The notes beneath the pieces were generated by a model. The model ran no database searches. It was not told the DNA's origin and saw only the letters and a program-made list of their open reading frames with translations. From positions 248,001 through 312,000 of the forward strand of contig JAEHOE010000063.1 of assembly GCA_016858145.1 (NCBI GenBank): a stretch of DNA of 64,000 nt, read 5' to 3'. The DNA comes from Edaphochlamys debaryana (Eukaryota; Chlorophyta; Chlorophyceae; Chlamydomonadales). Position numbers and translations under genes: made by a program. The first letter of the stretch is position 1; the number at the start of each line of letters is the position of its first letter. Shown piece after piece: positions 32,610-56,800 of the stretch.

Positions 32610-34025
32610 TCAGAACAGGAGGCGGAGGCGCCAGAGCCCCGAGACCCGGGCCCACAGCCACAGGCGCAGCCGGCCCACGGGCCCCCGCCTATTGGGCACG
32701 GGCTTGCCGGAGGGCGCGGCTGTGGCAAGGGATGCCGGCGGCGCGGGCGGGGCCGCAGCAGCAGCCCCCCCAGCGGTAGCGGCGGGAGCAGCGGCAGCCG
32801 CCGCCGCCGCAGCGGCCTGTTCAGGAGGAGCGAGGGCAGCAGTCCCGCCGCGTGGCTCCGCCTGAAGCTGCTGCTTGTCCGCCTGCTGGTCCTGGGTTGC
32901 TATTGGTGTCGTCGCTGCTGCGCCCTCCTCCGCCGCCGCTGCGGGTGCCGCCGCTGCCTTGTCGCCGCCGCCGGACTGTGCTGCTGCACGCTTACGTGGC
33001 TTGGGCGCTTTGTCGATCCAGGCCTCGCCCAGCAGGGGCCCACACAGGTCCACGGCAGCCAGAGCCAGGCCCACGGCCGCCCGTGTTGACTCCCACACCG
33101 CCCTCATCTCCGCAACTGGCGCGGACAGGATCGCCCGCCGAATTGCCACCTCCGCCTCCCCCGCCGCTTGCCGTTCCTTGTCCTCCGCCTCCTTCAGCTG
33201 CTCCCGCCGTCGCTGGTACTTCTCCTCCGCGGCCGCCACCTCCACCGCCGCCGCTGCCGTCGCCGCCACTGCCTCCGCGTCCCCAGGCGCGGCTTCGGCC
33301 CTGGACCGGGCTTTTGCGGCTGCAAGGCGAGCACTCGATAAGCGCCTAAGGGCCCGGTCGAGGCTCTGAAGCGCCTTCACAGACCTCGAGGCGGCCTTAT
33401 TGGCAGCTGCCACGGCCGTCGTCCCTCCACCAGGTTCGCGGCACTCAAAGGCGTGGCGTGCCTTAAGCAGTCGGTGCAGCTCCCTTACGGCAGCCAGGCA
33501 CGTCGCCGGGATGTCCCGTCGGAACAAGAGGTGGCGCCAACTCCTCCACACCGTGCCGTACGCTATAGCATTGAGCGTGTGTATCTGCGGGCGGACGGCC
33601 GTCGTTGACGTGGTGTCAGTCCTTCTGGACCAGATGCACGCCAATGACGTGAGCAAGGCTTCGTGGGGGAAGGGCTGCGTGCTTGCGCTGCCCCAACCGT
33701 GCAGGCCCCGGGACGCCCTTCTGGCCCCGCGGTGCCCTCCGCGCCCCACCGCCGCCCCGCCGCTTACCGAGCGCGCCGCTAAGTGATTCCGCCAGTTTTG
33801 CTGAAGTATGGTGTACAGGGCGGTGTCGCGCAAGCGCTGCGAGGATGACAGGGGATGGCGCCTTGACCGGGTCCGTTCGAGCTCCTGCCCTGGCTTGGGC
33901 TCTTTCTTCTTCTTCTTGCGGCTCGGCACCTCAGAAGAAGGTAGAGACTCAGGCACCCCGTAGTTCAGAGCGAGAACCTCTGGGATAACTTGCAGCGAAG
34001 GCTCCTTGGCGCGACTGCGCCACAT
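32610..34025 (-). CDS. Family-B coiled-coil protein, longest intact copy (471 aa frame)
   Basis: I do not recognise a function. The frame from the ATG at 34025 (MWRSRAKEPSLQVIPEVLAL) is uninterrupted to 32610. Seen in order: a short N-terminal motif shared with the other copies (IPEVLALNYGVP, where the copies have IPEALALDYGVP), a lysine-rich patch (SRKKKKKEPKPG), RRHPLSSSQRLRD and LQQNWRNHLAAR. Then comes a long Ala/Glu/Arg coiled coil (KALQSLDRALRRLSS to EAEDKERQAAG), the motif VDLCGPLLGEAWIDKAPKP, and an Ala/Pro-rich tail. In the other two copies the N-terminal and coiled-coil parts appear to be separated by introns, so this copy may have lost an intron. Three copies within 9 kb of repeat-rich DNA suggest a mobile-element passenger or a small local gene family. 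Confidence 0.45.
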   Translation of the reverse strand: MWRSRAKEPSLQVIPEVLALNYGVPESLPSSEVPSRKKKKKEPKPGQELERTRSRRHPLSSSQRLRDTALYTILQQNWRNHLAARSVSGGAAVGRGGHRGARRASRGLHGWGSASTQPFPHEALLTSLACIWSRRTDTTSTTAVRPQIHTLNAIAYGTVWRSWRHLLFRRDIPATCLAAVRELHRLLKARHAFECREPGGGTTAVAAANKAASRSVKALQSLDRALRRLSSARLAAAKARSRAEAAPGDAEAVAATAAAAVEVAAAEEKYQRRREQLKEAEDKERQAAGEAEVAIRRAILSAPVAEMRAVWESTRAAVGLALAAVDLCGPLLGEAWIDKAPKPRKRAAAQSGGGDKAAAAPAAAAEEGAAATTPIATQDQQADKQQLQAEPRGGTAALAPPEQAAAAAAAAAAPAATAGGAAAAAPPAPPASLATAAPSGKPVPNRRGPVGRLRLWLWARVSGLWRLRLLF

Positions 34026-35567
34026 CTCTGCCTCTACCGCTGGCCCTCAACGCGATCATTTGACTGGTTGGTTAAGCTCAGGCCCGCAAGGAAAGCGAGG
34101 GGCGCTCGCGCCTGGGATGGCCTGAGCTGCCCGCCCGAGGCCCTGGTGGGCATGGTGACCAGCGCTGTGTTAACAGAAAGGTGTCGACTAAGCAACGCAA
34201 AGTAGCGGCGCGCCGGTTTTACCCGCCGCGGGGCACCCGCCATGGCACGCAGGGGTTCCACCTCCCCGCGATCCCACCCCTCCCTCGCCTCCGACCCACG
34301 CCCCTGCTCGCTCGCGTTGCCCTTGACCTTACATAACAAGGTGACTCACATAACAACACTATCCGCTTAAACTTGCCTTCTCTTTCCACCTCGACCCCAC
34401 CCCGACAACGGACCGGCGAAGGCAGGATCCATCCCATGCGAGCAGCTGAACGGGAAGCAGGGAGCATGGGCACACGGCAGGACGGCACTAGGCCCTCATG
34501 AAGTCATTGTGCCCTGTGGGCCTAAGCAGTGACGGGGAAAAGTCCAGGGTCAAAAACAGGAGTGCCAGAGTCCAAGGTCACCGCGGTGAGCTGTGGAGCG
34601 CTGCGGAGGTTTCGGAGCGGACCTGAGTGGCAGAGCGCTTGCGTAACGAGGCGGGCGGCAGTTGAAACGGGGGGACAAGGGGGCCACAGCCTGGTTCTAA
34701 ACGCCGATGTACCCGCGTCCACATGAATGCGCTGAGAAGCCTTGACCCTTCCCGCTCCGCTGCAGTGTCAGTTCGGCAGTGCCCTGGGCAGTGCGCCTGG
34801 TGCCTCATTCCATTGCGTGTGCATTCACAATGCCCCCCCTGATGCTGCTTGCCCCTGCTCCGTCTGGACCGTCACTCAAAGCTCGGAAACCCCCGGATTT
34901 CTGCACCCGCACAGCCTCGCTGGAACATGCATCCCTGCCTACTCCTGCTTTCAACCCACCAAGCAAATGCGTGTGTGATGCCTGACCCCGCCATCCGCTC
35001 GGCTGTGTCGGGCCTCTGTTTGCGCTGCGCGCTCGTCAGCCGCTGGGGGTCTGCAGCCTCCAACCCCTCCAGCACCCTCACCCGGCTGCCAGTGCACGTG
35101 CCGGGGCTGGCCCCATCCGGGTCTGGCCCCCGAGGAGGTGTCCTAGCAGCCTCACCCGGGGGCGTCAGGCGCGCGCCGCCTCCACAGTCCGCTCCGGGTC
35201 CCTCGCCCCCCAACTCCACCAATCAAGGCATGCAATTTGCGTCGGCTCCTGCCCTGCGGCCAGTCCCACCAGTCGTACTCACCCCTGCCCCCTCCCGCCC
35301 CCCGCCGCCCGTGCGACCATGCATCCTCGCCTCCCTAACCTCCAGCCCCAGTCGCGGCCGGCCCAGTCTGCGCCCGGCCGCCCCTGAGTGCTGTCGGGAC
35401 CCAACCGCCTCGGTTCATTCCCTGGCCAGACCCTGGGTCATCAGTGCAGTCGCAGATGGCACTGCTGGCAGCTGCTTGAAGCCAACCGGGCTCGCTCAGC
35501 CACCGTAGCGGAGAGAGCTTGAGCGGCCTGCATGGCACCTGGCGTGCACACGCGCATCAGGTGCCCC
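34026..35567. other. Non-genic stretch
   Basis: No spliced gene or transposon ends could be supported. 34330-34370 is locally AT-richer (CATAACAA repeated twice). A tRNA-like string is noted separately at 34614. Frames of 60-220 codons here overlap on several strands and look like chance. Confidence 0.4.
34614..34676 (+). other. tRNA-like sequence (possible tRNA relic or SINE head)
   Basis: CTGAGTGGCAGAGCGCTTGC resembles a tRNA D-arm/A-box region. At normal spacing it is followed by a GCAGTTGAAAC string that loosely resembles a B box. The acceptor and T stems do not pair convincingly, so it is not a functional tRNA gene. Confidence 0.2.
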
Positions 35568-38470
35568 TCTGCTCGAAAGCGCAGGGCTTACCCTCAACCC
35601 CGGACACGTCAGCAGAGCCTCCAGAGCCCCGCGGCCCGGGACCACCACCGCCGTCGGGGGGCGGGGGCTGCAGGCGCGGGTACGGGCGTGGATGACCCAG
35701 TTGTGATGAGCGTCGATGTGGGTTGCGCTGAGGCCTCGGATGGAGGATCGGGTGTGGGCTGGGATGGGGAGGTGGGTGCAGGGGGCGTGGCCTCGGGTGT
35801 GGGTGTTGGTGTGGGCGTGGGCGTGGGCGCTTGCAGGGAGTCGGGTGGGGGCAGGCGGGGGGCCGCAGGTGGGTGCGTGCCGGTAGCCGCCTGTCCGGCA
35901 GGGGCGGCATCAGCCTCGCTCACTGACTCGACCTGGGGCGGTGTTGTGGCTGTTGCGTTCACGGCAGCAGCTGCTGCTGCGGGGCGGGGCTTGGGCGCTT
36001 CATCGAGCCATGCGTCGCCCATCAGGGGCCCACACAGGTCCAACGCTTGCAGAGCCAAGCCCACGGCCGCCCGCGTCGCCTCCCATTCGGCCCTCCATTC
36101 CTCGACCGGCGCGGACAGGAGCCCCCGCCGGATCTCCGCCTCCGCCGCCTCCGCCGCCTGGCGTTCCTTGTCCTCCGCCTCCTTCAGGTGCTCCCGACGT
36201 CGCTGGTACTGCTCTTCCGCAGCCGCAACCTTCGCCGCTGTCGCTGCCGCCGCCGCCACTGCCTCCGCATCCTCGGGCGCAGCTTCGGCCCTGGAACGGG
36301 CCTTGGCGTCCGCGAGGCGAGCTGCGGCCAGGCGCAGCAGGGCCCGGTCGAGGCTCTGAAGCGCCTTCTCAGACTTGTGGGTAGCAGAGTCGGCGGCCGC
36401 AGTGGCCTTGTCGGAGGCTGCGCAGGCGATGCGGCGGTGCGTTCGCCTGTGCTGCAGCTCCTCGAGGGATGCCTTGCGTGCCGCCATGATCTCCTGCCAG
36501 AGCTGGAAGACAGCAAGAGATAGAGGTAAGCAAGAGAGTGACACAAGTGCCAAAACGTGCCCAGCAGACGTGCCCAGACGTGATTATACGTGCCCAGACG
36601 TGATTACACGTGCCTTGTAGGGAGGTTTGCACACGCTGGTGGCGCTGTGGACCAAGTCCAAGATGTCTAACGCCTGCAGCGGCGGGGAGCGGGCGAGGTG
36701 AGAGAGAGAGATTGCACAGGCTGTTCTTCCTAGGCGAAGACATTGTATGGGAAGGGCAGCTAGGCATGACCTTCAGAGGTGCGGGATGCGCTGATGGGCT
36801 CTGCGTTGCTGAGTCAGGCCTACGTGGACTGTCAATTGCACTCAGGGGCCACGGGCCTGCCCTCTCTCATGAAGGGCGGGGGAGGCGTGTATGCCTCCCT
36901 CCACGGGCCCCTGTCTAGAAGTCCAGCACGCCTCACCTCAAATACTGCGTCGCTTGCTCTTCCGGACCTTGTATACGATGCCAGGTAGACGGCGAGACGT
37001 CGCCGTGTGAGTCCCGCCAGAGGATGACGTCTCCCTCGGCCCCTCTCCGGGTTCTCAGCACGCTTCTCCTTCTTCTTGCCGCGCCATCTCTCCGAAGGCA
37101 ACGGCGTAGTGGGAACTCCGTAGTCCAAAGCGAGCGCCTCTGGGATGGCAGGCAGCCGAGCATGCCGGTAGCGCGAGGCGGACATAAGCGCTCCAACGCC
37201 CTCCCCTCCGTAGCGCTATGAGCTTCTATCAAGTAAAGAGCTTGAACTTGAGGATAACCTTCGGCAGGCAGCGTGTTTAGCGCCACCATGCTTGCGTGAA
37301 AGCATGTTCAGCACGCTGCAGCAGTAAGTACGTACAGCGGCTCGTTCGTGTACAAGCAATAACAATGTGTGCGATGAGCATGCCGGCTTGACGGTTTTGC
37401 TCGCGGTCCCGAGGCTATGGCGTGCTGGGTAACCGGCCCGCGACGGCCTTCACAACCGCATTCCCAGGGCCCCGCCTTACCCCCGCCATACCCCCGCCGT
37501 ACCGCAACTGCCCACGCCCGGCGGCCCGGCGGGTTGCACCACCAGGCGTCCCCTGCGGTCGCCGTGCCCCGTCCCTCGCCAAGACCGGTAGCAGTGCAAC
37601 GGCACGCGTTATTCGGCGGCGCAACCCTCCGCGCTTTTATTTGGTCAGCCATGGAGAGCGAGACGATAAACTCATCTATCAAAACGGTCCCGCCCGCAAG
37701 CCGAGATGGGGCATTCCCTCTGCCGTTCGCCCAAATATGGCAGACATGGCCCCTCTTCCCCTGTGCCAACACCCTGGAAGAGGACGCGCTTAGCTGCAAC
37801 TTCGTCGTCACCCTGGCTACGCTGCACGGCCCCCCTGCGAGTACAGTGCCCCCAGCGGATGCGTCCAGACCAGGTTGCAATGGGTTGCACATTGCCTCAA
37901 CCACAACCGGTGCGTCCCTTGCCCCATCAACACAACGCCGTCTCGTCTGTGTCCCGCACTGGGCCGTCTCTCCCTGCCCCTTGCCAACCCGTATGAGTGG
38001 GCAGCCCCACTCCTCTCCGCGCAGCCCCAATTTACGGCCACCGCAGTCGCGTGTCCGAAGCCGCTGGCCGGCCCGACCCACGCACCGCCCCCCTCCCCGT
38101 TCCTCGTCCGTCGCCTCAACCCCGTTGTGCAGCAACCCCCCCCCCCCACCTCCGCCTCCAACTATGGCCCTCAAACCCGCCGCTCCGTCCGCGCCGACCG
38201 CCAGGGACCTCGGCTGGGCCCCTCTCCTGTACTCCTCCCGCCTACGCCCCTTCCTGAGGCCTTCCAAGCCCCCATCCTGTCTGCCTGCTCCCCGCCCTCC
38301 GCCTCCTTCTAGCGAGCTCATCTGACGTCCTCACATCCGAGCCTGGCCCCCACCCTCCGTCTCGTCCCGTCCTCCTTAAGAGCCTGTCCGCGACCACCTC
38401 CTCCTTCGCCTCCGCACTCTCTCCCCTTCCACACAACCCTGTATCTTGCTGTCGCCCTTTCGGCGTACTG
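35568..38470 (-). repeat. Right arm of the 2.8-kb inverted repeat
   Basis: Read on the minus strand, this carries family A (about 38470-37380), the junction region, then the family-B gene (37185-35609), colinear with 26968-29795 on the plus strand. The family-A end extends to about 38470, where it matches 30510-30640. Confidence 0.8.
35609..37185 (-). CDS. Family-B coiled-coil protein, apparently spliced copy
   Basis: The first exon, 37185-36937, opens with MSASRYRHARLPAIPEALAL and runs through a Lys/Arg-rich patch and RRHPLAGLTRRRLAVYLASY to a GTGAGG donor. A second exon from 36502 (after a TCTTCCAG acceptor) encodes LWQEIMAARKASLEEL, the shared KALQSLDRALLRLAAARLAD coiled coil, LDLCGPLMGDAWLDEAPKP and a Pro/Thr-rich tail, to a stop at 35609. 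Both pieces are multiples of three, but an extra exon between them (36540-36930) cannot be excluded. Function is unknown. It is part of the right inverted-repeat arm. A CGTGCCCAGACGTGATTA-type short tandem repeat lies upstream of exon 2 at 36555-36615. Confidence 0.4.
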
Positions 38471-38778
38471 CCCCCCGCTGCCCCCCACCTCCCCGCTCCC
38501 CTTCTTGTACTCAGAAGCGCTCCCCGTCCCTCCTCTTCTCTCATCTCAGCGCCCTCCAACGAAGTATGGGCGCATGGCACATGGAAGGCAGCAATGCTCC
38601 CCGCGCCTGCCTCGTCCCCTCCCGCCTCCGCAATGCGTCTGAGCCGCATATCCCCTGACTCCTCCTCCTGTCGTCCTCACACTCCACCCCCTCCACATGG
38701 AGCAGAGGACGCTCGAGGAGCCACGGCGCCAGCCCTCCTCGTCCTCGCCCTCACACGCACAGGCGGGCTGCTCCCCCC
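38471..38778. other. Spacer between the repeat island and the 3' end of Argonaute
   Basis: This should contain the Argonaute 3' UTR. I see no other gene and no clear polyadenylation signal. Confidence 0.4.
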
Positions 38779-53111
<14,333 letters not shown>

Positions 53112-53831
53112 TGCAAGCTTGCCTTCCTAGGAGCCCTAGAGACTATGCCTGGCAAGGAGTCGGTCGCCTAGGCAGAATGTCGAGGAAAATGGCCAGGTCT
53201 CTGTGAGCCTGGCTCGTCTAGCAACGTTTGAAGCCTATTCCTGAACCGTGCGTCACTGTTGTTAGAACCGGGGTTATGGGCCTGTGGGCGCAAAGATGGC
53301 TGCAAGGGGCGGAGGGCGAGCGCACCGGTTGATGCAGCGACCGAACGCGACGAGCGGGCGGGTTTTACAAGCTCAGATCCCAGCACCTAGGATCGGGCGC
53401 TTCTCGCAACATCGCCTGCGCGGGTGTGCTAAGGGCAGCTGGACAGGACCGTGATGCAGTTCCTCGGGTGGTTGTGGACGAACCAAGTGCACGAACCTGT
53501 GGCGAGCTGCATCCATGTGGTGTGATTATGCAACTCCTCGGCTTGGGCGGGGTTCATGTCCAGGGGGGCTGTGGGAGGAACGCCACACCGAGTGGGGGTC
53601 TCGGGTTTGGCCGTCGGGGGCACGCCGGGCCCGAACGCGCCGATGATGCCCCCCTGCACCTGATCTGTCCAAAGCCTGCCCCGCAGCAAACACACGGTCA
53701 TACGCAGCACCAGCGCTTGCCCTACACGTCAACATATATACTCGCCTGACCATTTCCGACAGAGATGCGGGCGTTTGTGTAGGCGAACCCTTGCGCTTGG
53801 GCCTTCCGGGACCCGCGTAATCGTCAGAGCC
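53112..53831. promoter_or_regulatory. Shared upstream region of the Argonaute and CCCH/EXD-like genes
   Basis: The two start codons face away from each other across 720 bp that contains no coding exon I can support. Local GC is lower than in the genes. A TATA-like string occurs on the rightward side only. Head-to-head spacing this short suggests coupled transcription, which is inference. Confidence 0.5.
53733..53740 (+). promoter_or_regulatory. TATA-like element (CATATATA)
   Basis: It lies about 92 bp upstream of the ATG at 53832, in otherwise GC-rich DNA, at a plausible distance for a short 5' UTR. Confidence 0.45.
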
Positions 53832-56800
53832 ATGGCGAACGCCCTGAACATATACGCCAACTTGGTGTGGCGCGCGAGTGAGGTCTCAACACGCACCCGG
53901 CGCCTGGCCGCGCTCAGGCTGCTCACGGAGCCCTACTTCCGGCTTCCTCTCGCTGAGCTTGACAAGGCGCTCGCGAGCAGCCTGTCAGAAGCGGTCCCGC
54001 TGCTTTCGGCCATCCTTTCCGACCGATGCTTCGTATATAGGTGAGCTTGACTCGTGCCCGCATGTCGGGATCGATCACGCAGGTACAATAGGCGCTGTGC
54101 CTGCTGTCGGGCCGTGGCGGGCGGGCTTCGGTGTTTTGGCCTGTCTGACCGTCAAAAACTCGCTCGGGCCCCAGACACGTGGCGCCCCCGCCAGCCCCTG
54201 GCATGCCCCTGCCTGCCCCCGTGCAGTGGCCCTCCCTCCCGCAGGTCACCCCCACTCACACCACACACAGCTCCATATCTCCACGCCCTCCGACATTCCC
54301 TGCGCAAACACAGCTGCAGTCCGCTGCTGCCCACAGTTTGTATAGCCCGCCCCTCTCCAACCCCGACTCCTCCATCCCCCACACCCTTGGCCACCCACCT
54401 CCTTTCCCCTAACCCTCCCCTCCCCTACCCTCCCCCCTCACCCCCCTCAATCCCCCTACCCCCCCTAGTGAGTCCACGGGCCACGTGCTTCTGGACGGCG
54501 CTGAGCTCACCGCCGCGGGCAAGGCCTGCCTCCGGGAGCTGCTGGGGCGGGAGTGGGACCCCGCGGCCTCGGCCCTGGGCTGGGGGCGGCATGAGCTGGT
54601 GAGGGGGCGGGGGCGGGCGTAGGGAGGGCAGGAGAGGAGGCAGGGGGGAGGGCGTACAGGGGCTCGATTGGGGCGGCAACAAGCGGCGAGGGGGGTTAGG
54701 GTGGCACCCTTCCTCCCGGTTCCGAACAGACGCTACCGAACGCCTTGCCCCCTTGTAACCCCCCACCCCCACCCCCACCCCCCCAGGCCCGCTTCATCGT
54801 GTCCCGTCAGACCATGGACATGCTGCTGGCGGACCTCTTCGCCGTGCCGCGGGGGGAGGCGGGTGGGTGGCGGGGGCCGTGGCCGTGCGCTTGGGTTTGG
54901 GTTTCAGGATCTTGGTGACTTGGGTTCCGGGGTTTGGGCTTGGGGGGCCTGTGGTTGTGAGGGGCTTGAACCCGAGGCCTGCCAAACCCAACCATACCAA
55001 CGCGCCCCCCACCCGCCCCCCCGCCCCCCCAGAGGCCTTCCTTTCCGCCGCCTGGCTGTCCCGCACCCTGCACCGGGGCCTGCCCGACTCGCCCCCGCCC
55101 TGGGCCTCCCTGGAGCACCTGCTGGAGGTGGGGAAAGGGGTGGGTGTGGGGGGGGGCTTTGATAGTGGTGGCGAAAGGAGGGGTTAGGGGAAGATTGCAT
55201 TGGGCATGGGTTTGACGAGTTGTGGTGGGGGTGGGGGGCGTGGCCTGGGGGCCTCCCTGGAGCACCTGGTGGAGGGGTGTGTGGGGGGGGGAGGGGAAGG
55301 GGGGAGATCTGTGACGAGTTCAATGTGGAGAGCCCAGATGGTATGGCGGCAGCCAGCGAGCCCGATGCGCACGAAGGTCCAGAGCGAAAGGTCCGGCGAG
55401 CTCCAGCAGCGCTCCAGCGGCGGCTGTTCGGGGGGAAAGGGGGGACACCTGGGGTCGAGGTGGGGGGAGGGGTCTTGAGTGGGGGTCAGCGTGGAGACAA
55501 GAGGGGTTAAGGGGAGACGTTACTCGGATGGGGGGGAGCTGCCCTTGGCCTCCTGGGAGGGGGATTGGGGGTGGAGACCGGGCCATGGCTCTCCGAAAGC
55601 AAGGCAACAACGTTGGCGTGCCCCCCTTGTCCTCCTCTCACTCCCTGCCATCCCCCCCCCCCTCTCAGGGCCAGGAATGCCTGAAGCTGGTCGAGGGGAC
55701 GGGGGCGGTGCAGCTGGTCTTCCGCTTCCTGCTCAACTCCGCGGAGCCGGGGACGGGGGCGGGGGCGGGGACGGGGGCAAGCGGTGCTGGGGCCTCGGCC
55801 CCCTCCTCCAACGGCGGTGCTCCCCACCCCCATGCCGCCCCCGCCTCGGCCCCCGGTGCCGCCCCCGCCTCGGCCCCCCCCGGCGGCACCCCGGCCTTCC
55901 AGGCTCTGATCGCGGGCATGGGCCGCCATGCGCTGCCCTCGACCTCCCCCTCCCCTACCCCCCAGAAGGGGGCGCCGCCTCCTCCCCACCACCCAAATCC
56001 CCACCACTTCCAACCTCAAGGGCAACAGCAGCCCGCGCCGCCGCAGCTGAAACGGACGTCGCAGGTACTTGTTGGGGGATGTGGGGTGGGGGTGGGGGTG
56101 GGGTTAGCGGGCCCGTGCGTTGGGGCTGGTGCGGTGATCAGGTGGGGGAAAGCTCTGCTCCGGTGCAGGAAGGGCTTAGTTCTGGTAGTGGAGTCGTGTA
56201 TGGGAAGGGCCGGCTGGGGTGTGGTGGACTTGTGGCGTGTCTCTCCGTACCCCCGGCACTCCCCTGCCCCCGTCTCCCCCCCCTTCCCCTGACAGGGCCC
56301 CCAGCCCATGGACGTGGACGGAGAGGGCTACGCGGGGGAGGAGGGGGAGGACGAGGACGAGGGGGAGGCGTACGAGGACGCCCATGACGGATTCGGATCT
56401 GGATCTGGATCCGGATCTGGACATGGACATGGACATGGATCCGGCTGGCCCGGAAACGGCGGCGCGTACGGCAGCGGCGGCAGGGGCGGCGGCGGCGGCA
56501 GGGGCGCCCGCCACCCTGCTGGCGGCAGCGGGGGCCGGGGCGCTGTCGCCAGCGCCAACGGCGGCGGCGGCGGCGGCGGGGCCCGCAGCGGTAGCGCCGG
56601 CGCCGCCGACGGTACGGCACGGCGACCCGTGATGCGGTTTGATCTGTTGCCTCAGTATCTGGCGGCGACCTTTGGCGGCGGCAGCCCATCGGACCGGCTG
56701 ATGGGCGCGGTGGGGCGGGCGCTGGTGGAGGCAGGCCGGACCGGATCCGGATCTGGATCTGGAACCGGATCTGGATCTGGGCACGTCGCGGATGGCGGCG

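Noticed and set aside
34614..34676. Functional tRNA gene
   Set aside because: A-box-like string only; acceptor and T stems do not pair and the B box is poor.
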